Shown here piece by piece: positions 54,478-62,725 of a stretch of 64,000 nucleotides of DNA. The stretch is from QKTW01 sp052161885. GTDB taxonomy: Bacteria; Bacteroidota; Bacteroidia; Chitinophagales; Chitinophagaceae. The stretch lies in the NCBI GenBank assembly GCA_052161885.1, contig CP197396.1, forward strand, positions 1,798,001-1,862,000, read 5' to 3'. The position numbers and the translations under genes were made by a program. The notes under the pieces were generated by a model. It was not told where the DNA came from. It saw only the letters and a list, made by a program, of their open reading frames with translations, and ran no database searches. Position 1 is the stretch's first letter; every line of letters begins with the position of its first letter.

Positions 54478-54510
54478 AAAAAAGAGTGACATAGATAGCC
54501 TATGCCACTC
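54478..54510 (-). terminator. Terminator downstream of GEVED gene 1
   Basis: On the minus strand GAGTGGCATAG pairs with CTATGTCACTC (one G-U) and is followed by TTTTTT. It is the last of three hairpins between the gene end (54662) and the small hypothetical gene. Confidence 0.7.
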
Positions 54511-54573
54511 ATCTGATCATGGTGAAAGAATCAGCGCACCTCTGCGCTACGTGATAGTAATTGGGAAAGAAAA

Positions 54574-54604
54574 CCTGGCGAAGGCCGCTAAGCCAGTCGC
54601 CAGG
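54574..54604 (-). terminator. Hairpin in the 3' region of GEVED gene 1
   Basis: CCTGGCGA (54574-54581) and TCGCCAGG (54597-54604) form an 8-bp stem. Together with the CTCATT hairpin (54612-54629) and the terminator at 54478 it makes a structured 3' end of about 180 bases. Confidence 0.5.
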
Positions 54605-54611
54605 CGTTTTT

Positions 54612-54659
54612 CTCATTTGAAAATGAGAAATCGAACCTACCCACGAAAGAAAAATTTAT
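54612..54659 (-). promoter_or_regulatory. Conserved 3'-UTR element, copy 1
   Basis: Two bases after the stop of GEVED gene 1. Bases 54632-54659 are identical over 28 bases to 57873-57900 after gene 2 (minus-strand core TTTCTTTCGTGGGTAGGTTC). It is followed by a small hairpin CTCATT...AATGAG in both. Confidence 0.75.
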
Positions 54660-54661
54660 AT

Positions 54662-57487
54662 CTATTGAAGTATGATCTTGTCGCGATACACAGCATTGTC
54701 ACCATCCATAATAATCACATGATATAAGCCTGCCGCAAAGCCGCTGAGGTTTATCTGCACAGACTGCTGATTTGCCGCATCTGCTTTATACACCACTGTT
54801 CCTACGCTGTTATATACTACTACCCCGCCTTTTTCACTAAGTGCTGCCGGTAATACCAGTTGTGTATTTCCGGATGTAGGATTAGGCTGAATAATGATAT
54901 GTCCGCTGTTCAGATTTCCGATACGTACGGTACGTACTTCGGTATATTGTGCTGTTCCATCCAAATCCACCATACGCAGCCTGTAATAGTTAAGGCCCGA
55001 CTGCGGCTTTGTATGCACAAACTGGTATGTACTGGTAAGCTCGGTCGTACCCTGCGATTTTACGGAACCCACCTGGGTAAAAGTCTTTCCATTGGTACTA
55101 TATTCTATTTCAAAGTGATCGCTGTTCTTTTCTGCAGCTGTAGTCCAGTTCAGTACACTGGTATTGTTTTGCGGCTCGGCATCAAAACTTATCAGCTCTA
55201 CACTCAGCGGGCCGCCGAGACTCGAGATCAGCCAGTCTTCCACTTCACCATCAGATGCATAGCCTGTAGGTACTGTTACTGCCGTGGAGTCTGTACTGAT
55301 CCTGAAACGGGACATTTTATTGATCAGGCTTCCGGTAAGGTTTGTATGTGTATTCGGATATGTCACTGTAATGTTCAGGTTGCTGGCAGATGTTGCAGCA
55401 GGCACAACAGTAGGGTTAGAGCGTTCTGCGGCATCAAATACACCGTTACCGTTAAAATCTATCCATCCGAAAATATAAGCCTTTGCAGTAGTTGTCGTTT
55501 TACTGTAGCGGATGCTGGTATTGTAAATATTCCCGTTACCAGTATAAGAAGGATAAGTCGGATGTCCGTCATCCACATCGCTGGTAGCCGCAGCTCCAGG
55601 CTGCCCGTCTTCATCTGAAGTAACAGTAGTGCCAAATCTTACAACTGTATTGAAGATCGCATGCTGCGGACCTGAATTTGCATACAGCGTATTGTATGTA
55701 TCCGGAGCATCACCCAGATCCGAAACGCAGATATTGTTTCCCATGTCAAACGGCAATCCTGAAAACGCACTGCTGCGCAGTAATGCAAGGGCTGCATTGG
55801 TACCGGAAGGAACAAGTGTGTACATGTCTGAATTCTGACTGATATAAAATTTACCGTCAGTAGGGTTATAAGCCATCTGCGCATTCAGCAACGTACCGCC
55901 GGTAACATTAAAAGTAGAGACATTTCCTCCGGGCATATCCACTACCGTACCTTCCAGTGCCGGAAGATTAGTCACCTTACGGAAAGATACATTAGAGCCG
56001 CCGTCACCACCGATATCATAAATAACAGGGAGGGAGCTTTCATTGGTTATAACAAAGTCTCCGTGATCATCCGATTGAATGTCGCCGTAAGTACGCAACG
56101 AATTAGGCACAATAGATTTTCCTCCCGGAGCTATATCAAAGCTGTAAAAATAGGAAGCGTGACTGGTTCCGTTGGTTGTATTGTCCAAGGTAAAGTACAT
56201 ACGCCCATTGTAATAGAAACCTGCACTTTCACTTAGCGAACCGGAAGATGTATTAGGGAAAGCTGCTGTGCCGAGACTGGCAACATCACTCACCAATGTA
56301 CCTTCTGTATTGGTGATAGGATCATACCAGTAAAAAGAATTGTTACCGCCATAATAATACAGGTTGTCATCGTTATTGGAGCCGAACTCATTAACTCCGC
56401 TGGCACCTGTTTTAAAATCTGTAAAACCACCGGAACCACCAGATGCAATGCTGCTGATCCCTATGGTGCCATCTCCGGTGATGTATGTGGTGTTATAGGT
56501 TCCGCAGTTTTTGTTGTCCGAGATGGCAATTTTGTAATCTTCCACCTCACCATCACTGGCATTGCTACCTGGTGTAGCAGCAGTAAGTGCTGTGCTGGTA
56601 ATACGGAAGCGTGCCCATCCCTGCCCTACTTTGGTCAGCGAAAGGCTATTCCACGTAAGTGGTATATTCTGCACACTGGCACTGGACGCTACACTTACAG
56701 AAGCTGCCTCCGCAGACTGGAAGGCACCGTCAAGGTTAAAATCTATCCAGCCCCAGAGTGTCTTGCTGGCCCCCGTGTTGTTCAGCACTTTTATTGTTGC
56801 AGTATAAGAAGTCTGGGCATACGTAACCGGTGGCAGGTAGCCAAGTACAAAACCATCATTTGCCTGCTTTGATGTATTGTTCACACCGGCAAAACTCCTT
56901 GTAACAATACTGCCGAGTGCCAGTGTATTACTAAGACCGGCGTGCGAAACAGCAGTATAAGAAGATGGCGCAGTTGAATAGTTGGCAGGGGCTGCATTTG
57001 CCGGTGACGCAGAAATCGAGTAATTGAATATCAGTGTAAAGCTCCGGGCTGTTCCACCTGAACGGGTTGTGACACCTGCAAACGTGATAACATTACCGGT
57101 TTTGGTGTATGCAGTAGCGGTTGCAGCCGGCGAATTAAAGTCGGTAACCGATGTTCCCGATTTGGTTACGAGTGCAACGTTAAAAGTAGCGGGTGTATTA
57201 GCTGTAAAACCGGGAAAGTTGGTAAGATCAAAACTCAGGTCACTTGTCTGGGTGTTGTTGCCTCCGGTAAATGTCGGCGTCCAGTAACCATCCAATACAT
57301 AACTGTTCGCGGAACTCCAGCTGGCAATTCCGGTAGTGCCCGTGGGGAATGCGAAGTTTGCTTTGGTAAAAAACTGCTGGGAAACATTTGTGTTATTACC
57401 TGTAACGGTAACAGACTGGCCAAAAGAGCGGGTGACACATAGCATCACAAGTACGCACAGTAGTGCGCCAGAGTAGATTCGTTTCAT
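54662..57487 (-). CDS. GEVED-domain surface protein 1, T9SS sorted
   Basis: 941 residues from MKRIYSGALLCVLVMLCVTR; I choose ATG 57487 over 57511 because the paralogue starts with the same MKRIYS and the same 17 bases. Domains: an extra N-terminal region (about 25-170) not in the paralogue; GEVED domain 1 (ASDGEVEDYKIAI, near 325); a region of about 280 residues with NLYYYGGNNSFYWYDPITNT and SESAGFYYNGRMYFTLDN; GEVED domain 2 (ASDGEVEDWLISS, near 760); a fibronectin-like stretch; and a T9SS sorting domain (IIIQPNPTSGNTQLVLPAAL). Likely an adhesin or matrix protein; function unknown. Confidence 0.87.
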   Translation of the reverse strand: MKRIYSGALLCVLVMLCVTRSFGQSVTVTGNNTNVSQQFFTKANFAFPTGTTGIASWSSANSYVLDGYWTPTFTGGNNTQTSDLSFDLTNFPGFTANTPATFNVALVTKSGTSVTDFNSPAATATAYTKTGNVITFAGVTTRSGGTARSFTLIFNYSISASPANAAPANYSTAPSSYTAVSHAGLSNTLALGSIVTRSFAGVNNTSKQANDGFVLGYLPPVTYAQTSYTATIKVLNNTGASKTLWGWIDFNLDGAFQSAEAASVSVASSASVQNIPLTWNSLSLTKVGQGWARFRITSTALTAATPGSNASDGEVEDYKIAISDNKNCGTYNTTYITGDGTIGISSIASGGSGGFTDFKTGASGVNEFGSNNDDNLYYYGGNNSFYWYDPITNTEGTLVSDVASLGTAAFPNTSSGSLSESAGFYYNGRMYFTLDNTTNGTSHASYFYSFDIAPGGKSIVPNSLRTYGDIQSDDHGDFVITNESSLPVIYDIGGDGGSNVSFRKVTNLPALEGTVVDMPGGNVSTFNVTGGTLLNAQMAYNPTDGKFYISQNSDMYTLVPSGTNAALALLRSSAFSGLPFDMGNNICVSDLGDAPDTYNTLYANSGPQHAIFNTVVRFGTTVTSDEDGQPGAAATSDVDDGHPTYPSYTGNGNIYNTSIRYSKTTTTAKAYIFGWIDFNGNGVFDAAERSNPTVVPAATSASNLNITVTYPNTHTNLTGSLINKMSRFRISTDSTAVTVPTGYASDGEVEDWLISSLGGPLSVELISFDAEPQNNTSVLNWTTAAEKNSDHFEIEYSTNGKTFTQVGSVKSQGTTELTSTYQFVHTKPQSGLNYYRLRMVDLDGTAQYTEVRTVRIGNLNSGHIIIQPNPTSGNTQLVLPAALSEKGGVVVYNSVGTVVYKADAANQQSVQINLSGFAAGLYHVIIMDGDNAVYRDKIILQ

Positions 57488-57538
57488 TGGGGGGTGCTTT
57501 GGGGTCAACAATATCCAGCCATGCGGCCATATACTGCT

Positions 57539-57570
57539 GCTTTCGTTAAGTAATAATGCTTTCGTTTTTG
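57539..57570. promoter_or_regulatory. Two copies of GCTTTCGTT(TTT) upstream of GEVED gene 1
   Basis: GCTTTCGTT at 57539-57547 and GCTTTCGTTTTTG at 57558-57570, 19 bp apart, 52-83 bases before the start. The same 12-mer occurs three times upstream of gene 2. On the coding strand it reads AAAAACGAAAGC. Confidence 0.55.
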
Positions 57571-57715
57571 AAATATATCTAACAATATATTCTCAAGGCA
57601 AGATTACATGTGTTTTTTGGAAATACAAAATTATATTTTAAATAAACAAATATAATTTATATCATTATTTATAATTCTTTAAGAGAAAATGCATGTATCG
57701 CTTTCTCTGAAGTAA

Positions 57716-57746
57716 AAAAGGCCTGTGCATACAGCACAGGCCTTTT
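57716..57746 (-). terminator. Terminator of GEVED gene 2
   Basis: AAAAGGCCTGTGC (57716-57728) and GCACAGGCCTTTT (57734-57746) pair perfectly. On the minus strand the stem runs into further T bases. It lies 150 bases after the stop, beyond the conserved 3' element and an ACCAGGCAGGACA hairpin (about 57817-57844). Confidence 0.88.
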
Positions 57747-57852
57747 CTAAGAAAATATCGGGGATACTTTATCAGACAGAATACAGGATAATCATCTGAT
57801 GTTTCTTTTTATGGTTAACCAGGCAGAACAAATGTCCTGCCTGGTAATTTCC

Positions 57853-57900
57853 TCATTAGACAATGAGAAAACCGAACCTACCCACGAAAGAAAAATTTAT
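57853..57900 (-). promoter_or_regulatory. Conserved 3'-UTR element, copy 2
   Basis: It overlaps the stop codon of GEVED gene 2 (57897-57899). The 28 bases 57873-57900 are identical to copy 1. A CTCATT-GTCT-AATGAG hairpin follows directly, as in copy 1. Confidence 0.75.
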
Positions 57901-60281
57901 TGCTTGATCATTTTTTCACGGTAAAGGACATTTTCGCCATCCATTACCAGTACGTGATAAAGACCTGATGCAAAACTGCTGAGATCGAGGTTGATAACCT
58001 GCTGTCCGGATGCACTGGCCTTGTAGATCACAGTACCTACGCTGTTGTAGACCATGATCGCTGCATTGCCGCTCAACGGTGCAGGGAGTACTACATTTGC
58101 ATTACCGCTGCTTGGGTTTGGTACAATGCGGGCGTTGCCGCTTGTAAGTCCGCCAAAACGAACGGTGCGTACATCTGTATATCTGAAGCTGCCATCCATA
58201 TCCACACTCTTCAGGCGATAATAATTGATGCCGCTTGCAGGGCTGTTATCTTCATAGTTGTATTCATGCGTCAGTTCTGTTGTGCCCTGTGCATCTACTG
58301 AACCGATTTTACTGAAAGTACGGCCATCTGTACTGCGCTCTACATCAAAATAACTGCTGTTCTTTTCAGAAGATGTTACCCAGCTGAGCTCAGTAGCATT
58401 ATTTTTCGCTTCTGCAGAGAAAGACATCATTGTTACTTCCAGCGGAGTACCGATGTTCGTGATCAGGTAATCTTCCACTTCACCATCTTTTGCATATCCG
58501 CCCGGGGTTTGTACCGCACTGTTATCTGTACTGATACGGAAACGTGCATATTTACCAATCAGGCTACCAGTAAGGCTTGGCGATGAGAACACTACATTCT
58601 GCAAAGAGTTGTTGAGTCCGCCTGTGCTGATCTGTGTTGTCACTGATTTTTCACCGGCATCATTAAAATCACCATCACCGTTAAAATCTATCCATGCAGT
58701 GAGGTATGCTTTGTTTGATGAAGTGATTGCGCTTGTTGTAGTCACTTTAATTTTCACTGTATAGTTGCTCGCTGCAAATGAAGGGAACTGCGGGGCGCCA
58801 TCATCATCGTTGGTGCCATCTGCATTTACAGAAGGTATACCGTCTTCCTGTGCGTAAGCAACAGAACCAAGCTTTACAGGAGAGTTAAACAAGCCATGCT
58901 GTGCACCTGCGCTGCCAAGCAGTGTCTTATATGTGTTTGGCAGATCACCTTCGTTTGATACGCAGATGTTGTTGCCCATATCATAAGGCTCAGATGAGAA
59001 GGCATTGTTACGCACCAGTGCGAGTGTAGCCGTAGCTGTACCGCTAAGTGTAATTTTATACAGGCTCGTACCCTGGTTTACATAGAATGTACTGGTAGAG
59101 GCATCGTATGCCATCTGTGCAATGTTGGACAAACCAGTACCAGAGAAGCTGTAAGTAAGAATGTTATTGCTCGCGGAGATCGCACCGGTAGTGCCCACCA
59201 GGGATTCCAGATCGTAGATTTTACGGAGGGTAACGGTATTGTTATTGCTGGTGATATCATAGATCTCAGGAGCACCGTTATTGTCTATTACAACGAAGTC
59301 ACCATGATCTGCGCTTCCGATACTACCGTATGAACGGAGAGAACCTGAAACTACAGACTTACCGGTAACGTCCAGGTCTACACTGTAGTAATACGTATTA
59401 CTGTTAAGGTTATCGAGTGTAAAATAGAAACGGCCGTTGAAATAGTAACCGGCACTTTCGCTCAGCGGGTCTGCACTGCCGAAAGACTGTGTGCCAAGCC
59501 CTGAAACGCTGGATACAAGCGTACCTTCAGTGTTGGTAATGGGATCATACCAATAGAATTTGTCGCCGCTTCCATAATAATACAGGTTGTTATCATTGTT
59601 GGATGCAAGCTCATTCTGACCATGACCGCCGGAATAAAATTCGGTATAAGAACCATTGGTGGTAATATCCGAATATCCTAACGTACCGTTGCTGAGAATG
59701 TAGCTGGATTCAAAAGCGCCACAGTTCTTATTATCAGAAACCCACATGTAGTAGTCTTCCACTTCACCGTTTGACGCAGAACCACCCGGAGTAGATGTAG
59801 TCACGGCAGCATCTGATGTAATACGGAAACGTGCCCATGTAGCGCCTACATATTGCAGTGAGCTCATGTTCCAGGTAAGATTCACCGTATTTGTGTTTTT
59901 AGGCACGCTTACAGATGTAGCTTCACCGGCATCATTAAAATCGCCATCGTGGTTAAAGTCTATCCACGCATACAGTGTTGCAGCTGAATTTAATTTGTTA
60001 TGCACCGGGATACTACTGATCGTATAGGAAGTAGCTCCAACGTACAGCGGCGGCAGATAATCCACACCGAATGCATCATCAGACGGATCGGTTGCAGGAT
60101 AGGCATAAGCACTATTGCTCGCAGTAACCGTTGCACCTAAGCGGATCTGACTATTAACTGTATGTTGTGCAGAAGGATAAGGAGACGGAGCATCTCCAAA
60201 GTTCTGGGTTTGACCATAAGCTGCAGTGGCAGACATGGCAATTAAAGCGCAGAGGGGTGCGCACGAGTAGATTCGTTTCAT
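57897..60281 (-). CDS. GEVED-domain surface protein 2, T9SS sorted
   Basis: 794 residues, MKRIYSCAPLCALIAMSATA with a signal site after AYGQ. Same order as protein 1 but without its extra N-terminal region: GEVED 1 (ASNGEVEDYYMWV, near 175), a region with NLYYYGSGDKFYWYDPITNT, GEVED 2 (AKDGEVEDYLITN, near 605), a fibronectin-like stretch (LSWVTSSEKNSSYFDVERST) and a T9SS domain (ARIVPNPSSGNANVVLPAPL). It lies upstream of gene 1 on the same strand, with its own terminator between them. A tandem duplicate that has diverged. Confidence 0.87.
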   Translation of the reverse strand: MKRIYSCAPLCALIAMSATAAYGQTQNFGDAPSPYPSAQHTVNSQIRLGATVTASNSAYAYPATDPSDDAFGVDYLPPLYVGATSYTISSIPVHNKLNSAATLYAWIDFNHDGDFNDAGEATSVSVPKNTNTVNLTWNMSSLQYVGATWARFRITSDAAVTTSTPGGSASNGEVEDYYMWVSDNKNCGAFESSYILSNGTLGYSDITTNGSYTEFYSGGHGQNELASNNDNNLYYYGSGDKFYWYDPITNTEGTLVSSVSGLGTQSFGSADPLSESAGYYFNGRFYFTLDNLNSNTYYYSVDLDVTGKSVVSGSLRSYGSIGSADHGDFVVIDNNGAPEIYDITSNNNTVTLRKIYDLESLVGTTGAISASNNILTYSFSGTGLSNIAQMAYDASTSTFYVNQGTSLYKITLSGTATATLALVRNNAFSSEPYDMGNNICVSNEGDLPNTYKTLLGSAGAQHGLFNSPVKLGSVAYAQEDGIPSVNADGTNDDDGAPQFPSFAASNYTVKIKVTTTSAITSSNKAYLTAWIDFNGDGDFNDAGEKSVTTQISTGGLNNSLQNVVFSSPSLTGSLIGKYARFRISTDNSAVQTPGGYAKDGEVEDYLITNIGTPLEVTMMSFSAEAKNNATELSWVTSSEKNSSYFDVERSTDGRTFSKIGSVDAQGTTELTHEYNYEDNSPASGINYYRLKSVDMDGSFRYTDVRTVRFGGLTSGNARIVPNPSSGNANVVLPAPLSGNAAIMVYNSVGTVIYKASASGQQVINLDLSSFASGLYHVLVMDGENVLYREKMIKQ

Positions 60282-60338
60282 TGGGAGGTATTTGGGGGTT
60301 AAACAATAATTATATCAGGGAAAATATTAATATTGTTT

Positions 60339-60386
60339 GCTTTCGTTTTTTTCGCTTTCGTTTTTGAATTGCCTGCTTTCGTTTTT
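60339..60386. promoter_or_regulatory. Three copies of GCTTTCGTTTTT upstream of GEVED gene 2
   Basis: Copies at 60339-60350, 60354-60365 and 60375-60386, identical over 12 bases, 58-105 bases before the start. Spacings are 15 and 21 bp. They match the motif before gene 1, so both genes may share a regulator or leader element. Confidence 0.6.
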
Positions 60387-60675
60387 CTGCAATTCGGATG
60401 CAATACTACATCAGATTTTTTTCGTGGCAACAGGAAAATCCACATCCGGGGGAGGGTATTTTTCACGTATTTGGCACAACATAATTAAAAGATTTACAAT
60501 TTATTATAATAAAATATATTTTACTTAACAGCATACAAATAAATATAAAGCCATAAATAATAAATTCAAATTATATGACAAAATAAAAAAGATGTTTACG
60601 GTTTGTTAACTGCAGGCTAAGGCATCGGCAGCAATTTTTTTTATTTTCCGGGGCACTATTGATTAATTAAGATCA
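60387..60675. other. AT-rich gene-free stretch
   Basis: Between the GEVED 2 upstream motif and the dnaX promoter. Very AT-rich (runs such as TTTATTATAATAAAATATAT), no frame of interest and no repeat recognised. Confidence 0.6.
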
Positions 60676-60709
60676 TTTGCCGCTGATTCTTAAAATTCCA
60701 TTAGGTTTG
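60676..60709 (+). promoter_or_regulatory. Promoter of dnaX
   Basis: TTTG (60676-60679), 22-base spacer, TAGGTTTG (60702-60709), perfect in both boxes. Start near 60716, leader about 19 bases. Confidence 0.65.
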
Positions 60710-60734
60710 TAGCTTAGAGTTGTCTGTAATAATC

Positions 60735-62603
60735 ATGGCCGAAAATTATATTGTCTCAGCCCGGAAATACCGCCCGCAAACCTTTGATACTGTTGTGGGG
60801 CAGGAGCATATCACTACTACCCTCAAAAATGCAATCCGTTATCAGCACCTGGCGCACGCTTACCTGTTCTGCGGGCCGCGTGGCGTAGGTAAAACCACTT
60901 GTGCACGTATCCTGGCACGCACTATCAACTGTGAAAATCCTACAGCTGATATGGAAGCTTGCGGCGAATGTAACACCTGCCAGTCCTTCAAAAACAATAC
61001 GTCCTTTAATGTATTTGAGCTTGATGCCGCTTCCAACAACTCGGTAGACGATATCCGCAGCCTTATAGATCAGGTGCGTTTTGCACCACAGCAGGGCAAA
61101 TACAAAATATATATTATAGACGAGGTGCACATGCTCAGTGCGGCAGCCTTCAATGCTTTCCTCAAAACACTGGAAGAGCCGCCGTCTTACGCCATCTTTA
61201 TACTTGCCACTACAGAAAAGCATAAAATACTTCCCACGATATTATCGCGTTGCCAGATCTTCGATTTCAAACGCATCACTACAGGAGATATTGTTGGTCA
61301 CCTGCAATCCATCGCTGTAAAAGAGCACCTGCAGACAGAAGAAGCCGGCCTGCACGTTATCGCACAGAAAAGCGAAGGGTGTATGCGCGACGCACTTTCC
61401 ATGCTGGACCGCATCTCCAGTTTTACCAACGGAGTACTCACCTACTCCTCCACCATGGAGCACCTCAACCTGCTCGATGCAGATTATTACTTCCGCCTTA
61501 CAGACCATATGCTGGCACAGGATGTAAGCGGCACGCTGCTGCTGCTGGACCAAGTGCTGGAAAAAGGATTCGAAGGAGATGTGATCATCGGCGGCCTGGC
61601 AGAACATCTGCGCAACCTGCTGCTCTGTAAAGATCAGCGCATGGCAAAACTGCTGGATGTCCCCAATGATCATAAGCCGGTATACTTCGAAAAAGCGAAT
61701 CAGACACCGCCCGCATTTATACTTTCGGGGCTCAATGTGATCAATGATGCAGAGCTGAACTACAAGAACGCCACTAATAAAAGGCTCCATGTAGAGCTTT
61801 GCCTGATACGCCTCTGCTACACGCTGCTTGCCACACAAACCGATGGCGAGGATGTAAAAAAAAACTCCGGTAATATAGGGACAGCTCCGGCACCCGTTCC
61901 TGCTATACCGCAGCCGCAAAACGTTACAGCACAACCGCAAAGCTACCCGCAGGCGCAGCCACAGGCAAACATAGTACGCGAACCGGAACCAATCCGCCCG
62001 GTAATGCAGCAACCAACGCCCGCACCAACGGTACAGCAGGCGCAGCCACAGTCAGCAATGCAGCAACCGCAGGTACAGCACCAATCTGCACAGGTACAGC
62101 CCTTAGCCGCTGCACAACAGCAAAAGCCGGCAGCAACACAACCGGCACGCCGCATCAGCAGGAACCTGATGGACGATATTGATGCTGCGCTCAACAGTGC
62201 AGATACACAAACAGAAGCCGGCAAAAAAGAACTGACACAGGAGGCCGTATTGGACCTGTTCGAAAAATATAAACAGCAGATCCGCGAAGCACAGAAAACA
62301 GTATTGTATTCCCAGTTATCTATGATGCAGGCTGTGGCAATGCCACCGGATGAGATAAGACTGATATCGCCGTCTGAGATAACCGAAATGTATGCGCTTG
62401 ACCAACGAAATGAGCTGATCGACTATTACCGCGAACAAACGGGTATAATGGTACGGGTAACAACGGAGATCAAAGAAGACGCAAAAGTAGTTGCCGAACA
62501 AAAGCCCGTGCTTAGTAAAAGTGAGCTTTTTGATGTGATGGTGCAGAAAAATCCCAGCCTGGGCAAGCTGAAAGATGCACTGAACCTGCAGATAGACTAT
62601 TAA
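60735..62603 (+). CDS. dnaX: DNA polymerase III subunits gamma/tau
   Basis: 622 residues from MAENYIVSARKYRPQTFDTV; the TTG at 60720 is rejected. Walker A is GPRGVGKTT (47-55), followed by a zinc site (NCENPTADMEACGECNTC), Walker B IIDEVHML and sensor I LATTEKHKILPTILSRCQ. A Pro/Gln/Ala-rich linker (about 385-480) precedes a C-terminal domain of about 130 residues. It loads the beta clamp and ties the polymerase to the helicase. I see no clear slippery A run of the E. coli type, so a shorter gamma form is not predicted. Confidence 0.96.
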   Translation: MAENYIVSARKYRPQTFDTVVGQEHITTTLKNAIRYQHLAHAYLFCGPRGVGKTTCARILARTINCENPTADMEACGECNTCQSFKNNTSFNVFELDAASNNSVDDIRSLIDQVRFAPQQGKYKIYIIDEVHMLSAAAFNAFLKTLEEPPSYAIFILATTEKHKILPTILSRCQIFDFKRITTGDIVGHLQSIAVKEHLQTEEAGLHVIAQKSEGCMRDALSMLDRISSFTNGVLTYSSTMEHLNLLDADYYFRLTDHMLAQDVSGTLLLLDQVLEKGFEGDVIIGGLAEHLRNLLLCKDQRMAKLLDVPNDHKPVYFEKANQTPPAFILSGLNVINDAELNYKNATNKRLHVELCLIRLCYTLLATQTDGEDVKKNSGNIGTAPAPVPAIPQPQNVTAQPQSYPQAQPQANIVREPEPIRPVMQQPTPAPTVQQAQPQSAMQQPQVQHQSAQVQPLAAAQQQKPAATQPARRISRNLMDDIDAALNSADTQTEAGKKELTQEAVLDLFEKYKQQIREAQKTVLYSQLSMMQAVAMPPDEIRLISPSEITEMYALDQRNELIDYYREQTGIMVRVTTEIKEDAKVVAEQKPVLSKSELFDVMVQKNPSLGKLKDALNLQIDY

Positions 62604-62658
62604 TATCCGGATTTTAAAAATAGCACCGTATCATTTTTAAATTATCAGCGCTCAGAGC

Positions 62659-62690
62659 TTGTTTTAAAAACTTGGAATTGATTACTTTTG
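62659..62690 (+). promoter_or_regulatory. Promoter of the PDH E2 gene
   Basis: TTG (62659-62661), 21-base spacer, TACTTTTG (62683-62690). Start near 62697, leader about 29 bases. Confidence 0.6.
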
Positions 62691-62725
62691 AAACTCAAAA
62701 TATAAACACAATTTAATTCGATATT

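Noticed and set aside
54632..54659. tRNA T-arm-like GGTTCG in the conserved 3' element
   Set aside because: No acceptor, D or anticodon arm can be built around either copy; not a tRNA or an attachment site.
61861..62150. Programmed frameshift in dnaX making a gamma form
   Set aside because: The one A-rich run is within the linker codons, with no Shine-Dalgarno and stem-loop of the E. coli arrangement.
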